Assembly: GCA_043775015.1 (NCBI GenBank)
Contig: JAYVSV010000029.1
Span: forward strand, 11,009 to 75,008
Direction: 5' to 3'
Length of the DNA stretch: 64,000 nt
From: CANJXF01 sp043775015
Lineage (GTDB): Bacteria > Verrucomicrobiota > Verrucomicrobiia > Limisphaerales > CANJXF01
Below the pieces are notes generated by a model, which did not search any database, was not told the DNA's origin, and saw only the letters and a program-made list of their open reading frames with translations. The stretch's first letter is position 1, and every line of letters begins with the position of its first letter. Of this stretch, positions 9,248-18,081 are shown piece by piece. The position numbers and the translations under genes are program-made.

Positions 9248-10768
9248 TCACCATGAATAATGGACTGAGTAGGAAACTGTTTCTTCCGCGTCCGGTTTCA
9301 CTTGCACGCGAAACTCGATATTCTGTGCGTCGGTCTTTTTGAAGGCGTTGGATTTCTCGGTGATTTCCCAATTCGTCCAACGGTAGAGATGTTCGACCAC
9401 GCGGATTTCGACGGGCGTTTTCTTGTGATTGCGCAGTTTGATTTCGAACGTTTCATCAACCCATTTCCCGTCGGAATCCATTTTGTAATTAGTGCGCTCG
9501 CGTTCACCGACTAGGTCGAACGCGCTGCCGGTGGAAACGCGGATCGTCTCGTCGCGCGGCGTGTGGTCAATCGTATCTTCGCCGGTGAATTCCAACTGGC
9601 CGTCGGCGTCGCGCCGATAAAATCGCAAACGGCCTTTGGGCAGCGGCATGCCGAGATGGTTCATTTCCGAATTGGCGAATTCGCGCATGACCCAGATTTT
9701 CGGATTTGATTGCGTGCCGTAATCGCGGTCCTGGCGAATGTTGTCGTAGCCCCAGCCGTTGTAACGATTGGCGTCAATTTTCACGCCGTCATAGACGTAA
9801 ATCGCCTCTGACTTAATGCCATTGGCGCGAACGAATTCGACTTGTTTCGTTTCGCGGTCGAGCAACGTCGTGGAGCGTTCCAGCGTGTAGAGATGATATT
9901 CGTCGAAAGATTTTTCGGAAACGGCGGGGCGAGGAGGTCCGCCTCCGCCTCCGCTGCCGCCCATTCCACGACGATTTCGTTCCTCGAATTGAATTTTCTG
10001 CACGTCGCCGGCCATCAATTTAATTTTCGCATCCGGAAAAGTTTTGCCGCTCTGATTGTCCATTGTGACCCAGCCAATCAAATCGAGCGCGTCGCCTTTT
10101 TCCGGCGAGACCAGATTGTAATCCGCGTGCCAGCTCATGCCGCCGGTGACGTAACTGACTTCCGCGTCGAGCTTGCCCGGCTGGTCGGATTGAATCAGCC
10201 AGAGGAGCGTCGGCTTGAGAATCGTGTCGTCGCCGAGGCTTGGAAAAAGCGGCTGACCCGGAAGATTGAAACGAAGCTTACCGTCCACTTCGATGATCGG
10301 TTGCCCTGCTCCCGAAGGCGACGCGTAAGCCATTTGCGCAGAGGCGTAATCCGAGCCGTATCGCGACATCGCCTGATAATGCGGCACGTAACCGCTGCGA
10401 ATAATTTTGCCCTGGATAATTTCGCGTTTCTGTTTTCCATCAACCATCGTGACGGTTTCAAAATCAATCGTCTTGCCCTCATTGAGCGAAAGCAGCAACT
10501 CCGCAGAGATGGGGTCGGCGCGATAATTCTGTTCGAGAATTTGCAACGTGCGTTTGCCGGTGAGATCACGAAGCACCACGGAGTCCGGCTCGACATGCGC
10601 GGTCGCGTCGGCAAAACGGACCTGATTGACGCCTGACTTGAGGTCAAGCGAGACGGTGTCCCGGACGACTGCGAAGTTTTGGTTATAAATGGTGAGCGCA
10701 GGTTGAGCAGCGAGCGCCTTGAACGCGAACAGTGTGGTCACAATGGCGATAAAAGAATTTCGTTTCAT
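9248..10768 (-). CDS. DUF4139 domain-containing secreted protein
   Basis: The 506-residue protein has a cleavable signal (IAIVTTLFAFKALAAQ) and then the DUF4139 N-terminal pattern ALTIYNQNFAVVRDTVSLDL, a typical opening in which the protein inspects its own 'NxNFAVVRD' strand. The large C-terminal part has the family's VSYVTGGMSWHADYNLV motif and ends in an immunoglobulin-like segment with KKTPVEIRVVEHLYRWTNWEI. A glycine/proline linker (GMGGSGGGGGPPRP) sits near residue 275. The biochemical role of the family is not established; an envelope location is likely. It is the first gene of a two-gene reverse-strand unit with the propeller protein. Confidence 0.85.
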   Translation of the reverse strand: MKRNSFIAIVTTLFAFKALAAQPALTIYNQNFAVVRDTVSLDLKSGVNQVRFADATAHVEPDSVVLRDLTGKRTLQILEQNYRADPISAELLLSLNEGKTIDFETVTMVDGKQKREIIQGKIIRSGYVPHYQAMSRYGSDYASAQMAYASPSGAGQPIIEVDGKLRFNLPGQPLFPSLGDDTILKPTLLWLIQSDQPGKLDAEVSYVTGGMSWHADYNLVSPEKGDALDLIGWVTMDNQSGKTFPDAKIKLMAGDVQKIQFEERNRRGMGGSGGGGGPPRPAVSEKSFDEYHLYTLERSTTLLDRETKQVEFVRANGIKSEAIYVYDGVKIDANRYNGWGYDNIRQDRDYGTQSNPKIWVMREFANSEMNHLGMPLPKGRLRFYRRDADGQLEFTGEDTIDHTPRDETIRVSTGSAFDLVGERERTNYKMDSDGKWVDETFEIKLRNHKKTPVEIRVVEHLYRWTNWEITEKSNAFKKTDAQNIEFRVQVKPDAEETVSYSVHYSW

Positions 10769-11118
10769 AAAAAGTTTTCCGTTGTCAAAGTTGGAATTGG
10801 ATTTTCCCTCGTTGTTGAATTTGTTAATGAAAAAGTGCTTCGGTTTAAATCCGGATGCGAGAAGATTTTCATCCCCATCATATAAACCCGCGCCAGGCGA
10901 AAAGTTGTCATGTGCGGGTAAATGTTTTGTAAATCTTGTGTGAGACTCGCTGGATTTGAGGCTGGCGGAAAGTGGCTATTAGGTTTGGGGAGCGCGCTTG
11001 CTCAGGCTCCCGTCAGTTTGACCCCTGATAAAAAAACAGGGCGCAGTCAACTTGAATTCCCTTGCTCGCTGACTCGATGTTACTTCACGTATCGGTTAAC
11101 AATTAAAAAAGGAGTAAC
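10769..11118. other. 350-bp intergenic region between divergent genes
   Basis: This gap separates the reverse-strand DUF4139 gene from the forward BON lipoprotein remnant. It should hold the promoters of both. I see no convincing -35/-10 pairs, tRNA, riboswitch or repeat. Just before 11119 the bases AAAAAAGGAGTAACATG give an unusually good ribosome-binding site for this window. Confidence 0.5.
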
Positions 11119-11732
11119 ATGAAAACTATCGTAATCTTAGCGGCCGCTTCGCTGGCCTTAGTCGGTTGTAATAATCGCGACAACACCATGAATGATTCTG
11201 CTGGCGCGCAGAAAATTCAAATTGAACAGTCCAAAGACGCTCAGAAAGACGCGTTGAATCAGCAGAAGAAACAGATCAAGCAAGCCAAAGATCAGCAACA
11301 GGATCAAATCACCGCTCAAGCAAAATTGGAAAAGAAACAACTCGAAGCTCAGGCTGATGCTCAAAAAGCACAAATCGATGCTGAGAAAAAACAAATTGAC
11401 GCTCAAGCAGCCGCTGCCAAAGCAGACGTAACAGCGCAATAAAAAATCAATGAAGCTGCGGGCGCGGTCAACGACAAATCGGTGGAATTGTCTGTTCAAA
11501 CTCAAGGAGCGGATACTGACAAAGCTTTGTCGCAACAAATTCGTCAGTCGTTCACCAGTACGATCGGCCAGGATAATCCGACAGCGATGAAAAATATCAC
11601 CATTACTTCGACCGAAGGAAAGGTAACCTAAAAAGGAAGCGTGAAGACAGAAGCTGAAAAGAAAAATCCGAAACTCAGGCCCAGAAAACTCCGGGCGTGA
11701 CGTCAGTGGATAATCAGCTTGAGGTGAAATAA
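11119..11732 (+). pseudogene. Decayed BON-domain lipoprotein gene
   Basis: The first 107 codons encode a lipoprotein: signal MKTIVILAAASLALVGC with a lipobox ending at Cys17, then a Lys/Gln/Ala-rich helix. Translation ends at TAA 11440-11442. The same frame continues past it as INEAAGAVNDKSVELSVQT...LSQQIRQSFTSTIG...MKNITITSTEGKVT, meets a second TAA at 11629-11631, continues KGSVKTEAEKK, and after a frameshift near 11,670 resumes as AQKTPGVTSVDNQLEVK, ending at 11730-11732. That is the beta-alpha-beta pattern of a BON domain (envelope-binding module of OsmY-like proteins). Two stops plus a frameshift point to a pseudogene; the short lipoprotein may still be made from its strong ribosome site. 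Confidence 0.7.
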
Positions 11733-11801
11733 GTAACCTCTAGACCAAGGCGACGAGCGGTTTGCTAGGCCGCCTGTGTTTGGGCGGCGCTTTGGACTTT
11801 T

Positions 11802-11833
11802 AAGCCGTGGCGAAAATTCGCCAGGGCTTTTAA
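11802..11833. terminator. Hairpin terminator between convergent genes
   Basis: AAGCCGTGGCGAA, a two-base loop and TTCGCCAGGGCTT (11802-11829) pair at 12 of 13 positions and are followed by TTTT on the forward strand. The hairpin touches the stop codon of the reverse-strand DUF4404-like gene, so it could stop transcription from both sides. A weaker hairpin (GCCGCC/GGCGGC) lies at 11769-11788. Confidence 0.55.
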
Positions 11834-12162
11834 ACGCCCATGTTGGAGAGCGTTGTGCAGATTCGATTCACGATCGCCACAAGTTCCGGATGGGATTTCT
11901 CAAAGCCTTCGACGGAAGAGGAAAGACCCTGCAAAGAAACCTTGAGCAGCTCTGGATTTTTTTCCTGACGAGTTGCTTCGTGCGCAGAAACGTTCGCAAA
12001 CCCAGCAATGCTCTCAGCTTGTTCGTCGTGCGTTTTCGAAAGAGCCGCAACTTCCTTCTTCAAAGTGGAAACGAGTTCAAGCAGTTCTGATCGATTCTCC
12101 TCTTTGATTGCACCGGTCGTTTGAAGTTTCGATTCAATTTTGGAAATTGTTTCTTCGAGCAT
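11830..12162 (-). CDS. Small helical protein, DUF4404-like
   Basis: The 110-residue protein starts MLEETISKIESKLQTTG. It is almost all alpha-helical: an N-terminal amphipathic helix, a Leu-rich middle (LLELVSTLKKEVAALS) and a C-terminal part, VEGFEKSHPELVAIVNRI...LSNMGV. The closing pattern FEKSHPELxxxVNRI...LSNMGV is what I associate with DUF4404, a family of short cytoplasmic proteins of unknown role. I chose the ATG at 12162 because the family begins there; an in-frame ATG also occurs at 12222. It is divergent from the glycosyltransferase gene, with about 100 bp between starts. Confidence 0.55.
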   Translation of the reverse strand: MLEETISKIESKLQTTGAIKEENRSELLELVSTLKKEVAALSKTHDEQAESIAGFANVSAHEATRQEKNPELLKVSLQGLSSSVEGFEKSHPELVAIVNRICTTLSNMGV

Positions 12163-12266
12163 GGAAAAAGAATAATGGCCCATCGACAAAAGAAAAGGAG
12201 ACAATCGGGTTTGCCTCTCCATCTCAAACAGGCTCTACTCACCGCAGCAACGGTTTGGATTTTAAT

Positions 12267-13451
12267 ATGCGTGTTTTAATTGCAACAGTAACGGCCGGAG
12301 GTGGTCATTTGGCGGCGGCAGCGGCGACGGAAGAATCATGGAAAGCCCTGCGTCCAAATGACGTGGTCGAGCGGGTTGATGTGCTTCAATTTGCGTCCAA
12401 GCTTTACCGCAAAATTTATAGTCAGGGTTACGTGAAAGTAATCGAGCACGTTCCCGAACTTTACGCGCTGGTCTTCAAAAAAACGGACAATCAAGAGCAA
12501 GTCCGCAAGATGAGCCGCTTTCGCCGAACTTTCGCGCGACAGACCAACAAGGCTTTCATTCGACATCTGAAGTTGTTCAAACCAGACATAGTCCTCTGCA
12601 CGCATTATTTGCCGCTTGAAATTCTTTGCTATCCTGAAGACCGGGCGAAAGGCCCGCACCCGTTCACCGTTTGCATCGTGACCGATTTCGAAGCGCACGC
12701 CTTCTGGCTCGAACCACCGGCGGACTTTTACTGTGTTGCCACTGAAGAAACCAAAGAAAGCCTGATTGCCCGTGGCGCAAAGCGCGAGCAGATCGCGAGC
12801 ACCGGTATTCCAATCTCGTCGAAATTCCTGGCGAAAATCAACCAAACCCAAGTGCGGAAACGTTACGGCTTGCGCGACGACATGCCGACCTTGCTCGTGC
12901 TGGGCGGCGGTTTTGGCATGGGTCCCGTTGCAGAAATTTTGGCGCAACTCGACAAAACGGAAGGTGAATTTCAGACGCTCGTCGTGGCTGGTCGCAATGA
13001 AGAACTGCGCCGCGATCTGGCGCTGCAAGATTTTCTGCATCCAACCCGGGTTCTCGGATTCGCCAGCAACATGCACGAGCTGATGGGAATTGCGGACCTC
13101 ATCATTACCAAGCCGGGCGGCCTGACCACATCGGAGGCACTGGCGCTGGGCAAACCACTTTTCATTTTGAATCCCATCCCCGGACAGGAGGCAGCGAACA
13201 GCGATTTCCTTTTGGCCCGTGGCGCAGTCGCCAAAGTAAATCGCGTGGATGACCTGCCTTATCGTCTCCAACAATTACTCGGCTCAAAGAAATTGTCGGA
13301 GATGGCTGCGGCCGCCAAGTCGCTCGGTCGCCCGTTCGCCGCGAAAGATATTTGCCGCGAGGTTATGGCGCGTTTTGAAGCGCAGACTGCGCAAAAGGTT
13401 GACCCAGAGGTCACTTTGTTCAAACGGAAAAAAGCGAAGAAAACCGCTTAG
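12267..13451 (+). CDS. Glycosyltransferase of the MGDG synthase / MurG-like (GT28) type
   Basis: The 394-residue protein opens RVLIATVTAGGGHLAAAAA, the glycine-rich loop of the monogalactosyldiacylglycerol synthase N-domain, followed by ELYALVFKKTD and KPDIVLCTHYLPLEIL. The C-terminal GT28 domain shows LLVLGGGFGMGPV and IADLIITKPGGLTTSEALALGKP, the nucleotide-sugar binding loop. Family members transfer galactose or glucose from UDP-sugar to diacylglycerol at the inner membrane, making glycolipids. The sugar and acceptor cannot be read from sequence. The ATG at 12267 is chosen because the upstream in-frame extension overlaps the divergent gene and precedes the conserved beta strand. Confidence 0.85.
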   Translation: MRVLIATVTAGGGHLAAAAATEESWKALRPNDVVERVDVLQFASKLYRKIYSQGYVKVIEHVPELYALVFKKTDNQEQVRKMSRFRRTFARQTNKAFIRHLKLFKPDIVLCTHYLPLEILCYPEDRAKGPHPFTVCIVTDFEAHAFWLEPPADFYCVATEETKESLIARGAKREQIASTGIPISSKFLAKINQTQVRKRYGLRDDMPTLLVLGGGFGMGPVAEILAQLDKTEGEFQTLVVAGRNEELRRDLALQDFLHPTRVLGFASNMHELMGIADLIITKPGGLTTSEALALGKPLFILNPIPGQEAANSDFLLARGAVAKVNRVDDLPYRLQQLLGSKKLSEMAAAAKSLGRPFAAKDICREVMARFEAQTAQKVDPEVTLFKRKKAKKTA

Positions 13452-13565
13452 CCATCTCATTAAATTTCGCTGCAAACGGACATTCTCCGAACGCAAGGTC
13501 GGGATTTAAATAGAATCAAAGCAGCGGTGGTACTAGATCTTTTTTTGCAAGCAGGGTGAGGGTTT

Positions 13566-15104
13566 TCAAGGATTTTTTCGGTGAACTTTTGTAAAGTCAA
13601 TGTAGTCCGTATCGCCAACAATAAGTTTCTTTAAACCCACTTCGTAGGTTTTGCCCTCTTGGTTGTGCGCAGCGCGCTCCACGATTTCTTTGACCTCGAC
13701 CTTGTTTGGCGGAGGACCGTTGCGCAGAAGTTCTTTGAGAATTCTTCCATTCATAGATCGAGGCGCCTTGATCCCTAGAAGATGAAGAATGGTCGGAGCG
13801 AGATCAATATTGCCGGTCGGCACGTCACTGCGAAGGCCGCGCTTAAAACCAGGCCCGGAGGCGATCAGGCGAATGTTCAAATCAAACGGGCTGGAAGTGC
13901 CGTGACCTGCGATGCCGTTGTTGGCCGTTGTCCCTCGATAACCGAACGCGTTGGTTTGGTCAGTCCAATCGGAATCGACTAAAATGTCTGCCGCTCGCTC
14001 GTGGTTCCAGTGAATGAGATCGAACGACAAGGTTCCGGAAACAAACCCGTGGGCTCTCCCTAGTTTTTCAGCGCGGGTAAAAATCGCGCCGACCAAGACC
14101 GTCTCCTGCAACATACGAACAATTGCTTTGATCTTTTCCTCGTCACGATTTTTTACATGGATCTGATTTGAGACAATGTTGACACCATCATTTAGACCGC
14201 GATCGCTCAAAAGCTTTTGCAGGTTAACCCCACCCGTGTAGCTCGAAAAACCGTGATCCGTTGTAACGAAGATATTTATTTTATCTTTTAGCCCGCGAGC
14301 CTTCAATCCGTCCAGAAGGTAACCAACCTCGGCATCCACATGCCGCACCGCTTCGAGAGTTTCGGAGCTGCCAACTCCACTGCCGTGCTCCACGCCGTCA
14401 GGATCGGTTAGCCAGAGAATAATCACATCTGGAGACGTTTTTTTTCCAACATTTTCGAGCACGGCTTGAACAGCCCAGCGATTTCCTTTTCGGCTCGGTT
14501 TGGATTCTCCGGGAAACGGTCCCAACAATTTTTCCGCTCGCGCCTGGTTTTCCCCGGGCTTGACCAACCCGCGACTGTTCCAGATGCCGTCTCCTTTGAG
14601 TTTATGATTCAGCAGCAGTGAAGCCCCGGTCGAAGATGACCCGGCGACAAATAACCTTTTACCTTTCTTTTCCATCAACTCACCGAGGGAAGGCGCGGTC
14701 AAGAGATGTCCGCTGGTTTTCGTCTCCATTTCAAGGAGAGCCGTTGCGTCGGCCGTATTAATCGGATTCGATGAAACCGCTGGAAGAAAAATCGTATTCT
14801 GCAGAATGCCGTGCGCTGCCGGATACGACCCCGTGGCGATGGACGACGCATTCACACGCGTGACGCTCGAAAAAACCGAATGATGCCGTTGCGCGACCAC
14901 CCCAGACTGCCCCAGCGCATCCAAGTTCGGCATCAGTTCAGGCGAGATATAATCGGGTCGCAACCCATCAATCACGACCATCAAAACGGTTGGCTGGTTT
15001 TCACGGGACTCGACCGTGTTACCGCAGAAAAAACCAACGCTGAGCAATAATACTAACGCGCAGAATCGAAACATTTCGGGTCTGATTCTTATCAGTTTCT
15101 TCAT
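13566..15104 (-). CDS. Secreted alkaline-phosphatase-superfamily phosphodiesterase
   Basis: The protein of about 512 residues has a signal segment (FRFCALVLLLSVGFFCG) and then the type I phosphodiesterase/nucleotide pyrophosphatase core: VLMVVIDGLRPDYI (metal Asp), a nucleophile region SSVTRVNASSIATGSYPAAHG with Thr/Ser, WLTDPDGVEHGSG (Asp/His metal ligands), TTDHGFSSY (Asp-His) and AGHGTSSPFDL. The metal-ligand pattern is complete, so it is likely an active hydrolase of phosphodiesters or phosphomonoesters outside the cytoplasm; the substrate is unknown. The start at 15104 (MKKLIRIRPEM) is preferred over an upstream extension to 15146 that adds no signal-like sequence. Confidence 0.82.
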   Translation of the reverse strand: MKKLIRIRPEMFRFCALVLLLSVGFFCGNTVESRENQPTVLMVVIDGLRPDYISPELMPNLDALGQSGVVAQRHHSVFSSVTRVNASSIATGSYPAAHGILQNTIFLPAVSSNPINTADATALLEMETKTSGHLLTAPSLGELMEKKGKRLFVAGSSSTGASLLLNHKLKGDGIWNSRGLVKPGENQARAEKLLGPFPGESKPSRKGNRWAVQAVLENVGKKTSPDVIILWLTDPDGVEHGSGVGSSETLEAVRHVDAEVGYLLDGLKARGLKDKINIFVTTDHGFSSYTGGVNLQKLLSDRGLNDGVNIVSNQIHVKNRDEEKIKAIVRMLQETVLVGAIFTRAEKLGRAHGFVSGTLSFDLIHWNHERAADILVDSDWTDQTNAFGYRGTTANNGIAGHGTSSPFDLNIRLIASGPGFKRGLRSDVPTGNIDLAPTILHLLGIKAPRSMNGRILKELLRNGPPPNKVEVKEIVERAAHNQEGKTYEVGLKKLIVGDTDYIDFTKVHRKNP

Positions 15105-15220
15105 GGAAAATATTCTGTTCCAAGCACGACATCCAAAGCCAATCAATTATTCAGGTTCTCTACGGCAGTAAAAATTCGGCTCCAAAAACTTACAGGTTGT
15201 CGGGTTTGCTCCGGCTGGTC

Positions 15221-16081
15221 ATGGTTATGCAAATGAGAACGAGTCTGACTATTTTGCTGCTGGCCGCACGGAGCTTATGTGGAGCGGAGCCGGAAGACGT
15301 TGTTTTCAAATCCAAGCTCGACGGCTCAGAGCAGCGTTATGTGGAACTGCTACCACCAGAATTCGACGATGCCAGACCCCATGATGTTATGCTTGCCTTC
15401 CATGGACATGGTTCGGATCGCTGGCAGTTCATCAAGGATGCGAGAGGCGAATGCCGCGGGGTACGCGATGTGGCCGCGCGGTTCGGGCTGATTCTAATTT
15501 CTCCAGACTATCGCGCAAAGACCTCATGGATGGGGCCGAAAGCCGAGGCCGATGTCCTACAGATCATCGCAGAATTAAAACAGCGCCATAAGGTTGGTCG
15601 CGTCTTTCTGGTGGGAGGTTCCATGGGTGGGACCGCAGTGTTGACTTTCACTGCGCTCCATTCCGAACTCATCACTGGCGTTTGCAGCCTGAACGGCACG
15701 GCCAACCTGATCGAGTATGAAAAATTCCAGGAAGCCATTGGCGAGTCGTTCGGTGGCACGAAGTTGGAAGTGCCCGATGAATACAAGAAACGCAGCGCCG
15801 AGTTCTGGCTGGAGAAATTCACGATGCCAGTTGCTTTCACCACCGGAGGCAAAGACGAACTCGTGCCACCGCAGAGCGTCCTTCGGCTTGCGGGCAAGCT
15901 CAAGGTAGCAGGCCGTAAAGTACTCAGTATTCATCGTGAAACCGGCGGCCATTCGACAACCTATGAGGACACCTGCACCGCGATCGAGTTCATCCTGCAC
16001 CAGACCGGCGGCGCGACCACACCCCTGAATGGAAAACGCGCTTCCGTTCCCAAACCGACCAACGTTAAAAATTTGAAGTGA
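15221..16081 (+). CDS. Secreted alpha/beta hydrolase (esterase/depolymerase-like)
   Basis: The protein of about 286 residues has an N-terminal signal (LTILLLAARSLCGAE). The hydrolase fold is marked by the oxyanion strand VMLAFHGHGSD, the nucleophile elbow VGGSMGGTAV (Ser in GGSMGG), the acid region TTGGKDELVPP and the catalytic His in TGGHSTTYED. This combination resembles feruloyl-esterase/PHB-depolymerase-type enzymes and prolyl-oligopeptidase-like esterases. Substrate not predictable. The 15221 ATG is one of three close in-frame starts. It lies 33 bp ahead of the Gfo/Idh/MocA gene on the same strand and may be co-transcribed with it. Confidence 0.8.
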   Translation: MVMQMRTSLTILLLAARSLCGAEPEDVVFKSKLDGSEQRYVELLPPEFDDARPHDVMLAFHGHGSDRWQFIKDARGECRGVRDVAARFGLILISPDYRAKTSWMGPKAEADVLQIIAELKQRHKVGRVFLVGGSMGGTAVLTFTALHSELITGVCSLNGTANLIEYEKFQEAIGESFGGTKLEVPDEYKKRSAEFWLEKFTMPVAFTTGGKDELVPPQSVLRLAGKLKVAGRKVLSIHRETGGHSTTYEDTCTAIEFILHQTGGATTPLNGKRASVPKPTNVKNLK

Positions 16082-16114
16082 ACTCCCGGGCCACTTTCAG
16101 TTAATTTCGTCGCA

Positions 16115-17194
16115 ATGAAACGCAAACGTTGGCGTGTCGCCGGGATTAACTTCGACCATTTTCACATGGGCGACTTGCTTCGCTTCACCCGAGAACATCC
16201 GCACGCTGAGATTGTTGGCATCTCGGATGAACAACCTGAACGGATGGAAGAAGTGATTGGCAAATTGGGTATTCCACGGGAACGAAGTTTTACCGACCAC
16301 CGCTCCTGCCTGGAACAAACAAAACCGGACATCGTCCTCCTTTGCCCGGCGGCTGCGCGGCATGGGGAGTGGGTCAGGAAAGTTGCGCCCTTCGATGTTC
16401 ACATCGTGGTGGAAAAGCCGTTTGCGGGTTCATCGAAGGAAGCAGACGCGATGGTTCACGCCATGGCTCCCGGCAAAACCTTAATGATCAACTGGCCTGC
16501 GCAATGGGATGCCGGTCATCAACTAGCCTATGAGATGATTGAGCAAGGGCGAATTGGAGAGGTGCTGAATGTTTGGTACTTTGGCGGCAACCGCGGGCCG
16601 CTTCTTCATGGTGCAGACAAGGCAAAGAAGGCCCCAGGCCCGGTGGAGAAATCTCGTTCCTGGTTTTACAATAAAAAAGCCGGTGGAGGTTCGTTGCTGG
16701 ATTATCTGGGATACGGCACGACCCTCGGCACCTGGTACCAAGGAGGTCGCCGCCCGATCGAAGTTACTGCGATGACAGATGGGCCTCCGGGACTGGAGGT
16801 GGACGAACATAGCGTTGTCATTGCTCGTTACGCTCATGGTTTGTCAAAATTTGAAACGCGTTGGGGAACTTTCACTGACCCTTGGACCATCCAGCCCCAA
16901 CCCAAGTGCGGATTTATCGTTGCTGGCACGGAAGGCACTTTGAGCAGCTACGGCCACGAGAAGCTAGTCACGTTGCAAACCCGCTCAAAGCCGAAACTGC
17001 ATCCGATCCCGGTAAGTGCAACCAAGGCTCCGATTCAAAATCCAGTTCAATATCTGATTCATTGCCTTGAGCACAACCAACCTCTGAAAGGTCCGGTCTC
17101 CTTATCGATCAGCCGTATTGGACAGGAGATTGTGGACGCCGCCGTTAAAAGCGCGCGGCTCAAACGAACCGTCCAGCTAGAAGTCATCTCATGA
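16115..17194 (+). CDS. Gfo/Idh/MocA family oxidoreductase
   Basis: The 359-residue protein has an N-terminal Rossmann domain starting KRWRVAGINFDHFHMGDLL and with ADLxxV-like strands (EIVGISDEQPERMEEV, PDIVLLCPAAARH), then the family's EKPF motif (HIVVEKPFAGSSKEA), where the Lys is part of the active site. The C-terminal alpha/beta domain has GGGSLLDYLGYG and closing helices. Such enzymes oxidise or reduce sugars and inositols with NAD(P). The usual glycine-rich dinucleotide loop is weak (AGINFDHFHMG rather than GxGxxG), which may affect cofactor choice. It has no twin-arginine signal, so it is probably cytoplasmic. Confidence 0.85.
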   Translation: MKRKRWRVAGINFDHFHMGDLLRFTREHPHAEIVGISDEQPERMEEVIGKLGIPRERSFTDHRSCLEQTKPDIVLLCPAAARHGEWVRKVAPFDVHIVVEKPFAGSSKEADAMVHAMAPGKTLMINWPAQWDAGHQLAYEMIEQGRIGEVLNVWYFGGNRGPLLHGADKAKKAPGPVEKSRSWFYNKKAGGGSLLDYLGYGTTLGTWYQGGRRPIEVTAMTDGPPGLEVDEHSVVIARYAHGLSKFETRWGTFTDPWTIQPQPKCGFIVAGTEGTLSSYGHEKLVTLQTRSKPKLHPIPVSATKAPIQNPVQYLIHCLEHNQPLKGPVSLSISRIGQEIVDAAVKSARLKRTVQLEVIS

Positions 17195-17264
17195 ATAGTA
17201 GCGGAGCGCAGCGTTCATATCCCGCGCCCGGATATTTATGAGATAAGTTCTAGCAGGACAAAAT

Positions 17265-17843
17265 TTAGGAGCCGGCTTTCTTCAATGCGTCCAGCTTTGC
17301 CTTCGCCTCTCGAATCAGAAATTTGAATTCGGCCAATTGCTCCAAAGGTAAAACGATTTTACCGCCCGCAGGTTGATAAGCTGTTTGGATCGCGGTTTGA
17401 AGCGTGCCCGGTTGACGATTGGTGCTGAACGCAAGAACTCTAAAATCCGCTCTCGTTCGGTAAATCGCGTGAAAATTTGGCAGCGATGTAACGGTTACCT
17501 CAACTTTACTCACATATTCGATTCCATCCAAAAACGAATCCAACTCGTCGTAATCAATAACGATCCGGTATTCCGCGAGGTTTTCCTCTTTGATGCCGAT
17601 AGAAATTCCATATTCCTTCTGACCGCTGGCAACATCCGCAGATTCCTTAAACGCCACGGAGATGACCGCCGTTTTCGCCGTGATCGTGCCGATCAACGCG
17701 TAAGCTTTGACGATCACTTTGCCAACCTGATTTTCAAATGCCTCCAGCTTTGTGTAGAGCGTGATGACGTTGGTATCTTCCGCGCGGCCAACCAGCGCCG
17801 AGCCACTTGCCAACAGGACGAATACAATATTTTTTAAGCGCAT
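17265..17843 (-). CDS. Hypothetical secreted protein
   Basis: The 192-residue protein begins with a signal peptide (MRLKNIVFVLLASGSALVGRAE) and then has alternating beta strands (KVIVKAYALIGTI, AVISVAFKES, VSKVEVTVTSLP) followed by a C-terminal amphipathic helix (EQLAEFKFLIREAKAKLDALKK). I do not recognise the family. It converges with the Gfo/Idh/MocA gene; an ATATCC/GGATAT hairpin (17217-17235) lies in the 70-bp gap. The 238 bp upstream to the next gene hold no visible feature. Confidence 0.6.
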   Translation of the reverse strand: MRLKNIVFVLLASGSALVGRAEDTNVITLYTKLEAFENQVGKVIVKAYALIGTITAKTAVISVAFKESADVASGQKEYGISIGIKEENLAEYRIVIDYDELDSFLDGIEYVSKVEVTVTSLPNFHAIYRTRADFRVLAFSTNRQPGTLQTAIQTAYQPAGGKIVLPLEQLAEFKFLIREAKAKLDALKKAGS

Positions 17844-18081
17844 GATGATTTTCCTTTTCTCGATTTTTTTGAGGTGTTCGATCTAAACAAACTTCTCGTT
17901 TCGAAACCATGGGTCATCAGCTTTTGACGGCGCCCACCAGAATGCATTCACTCGAATCTGCAAGGTGAGCGCTATCCCCGTCGTTACCCCCGACCTTAGT
18001 GGCTCGCGCAAAAGAAACGAACCAAATGCGATCGTGTGAATCGCATTTGTGTCATAGAGATCGCAGGTCCTCGCGTGTGTT

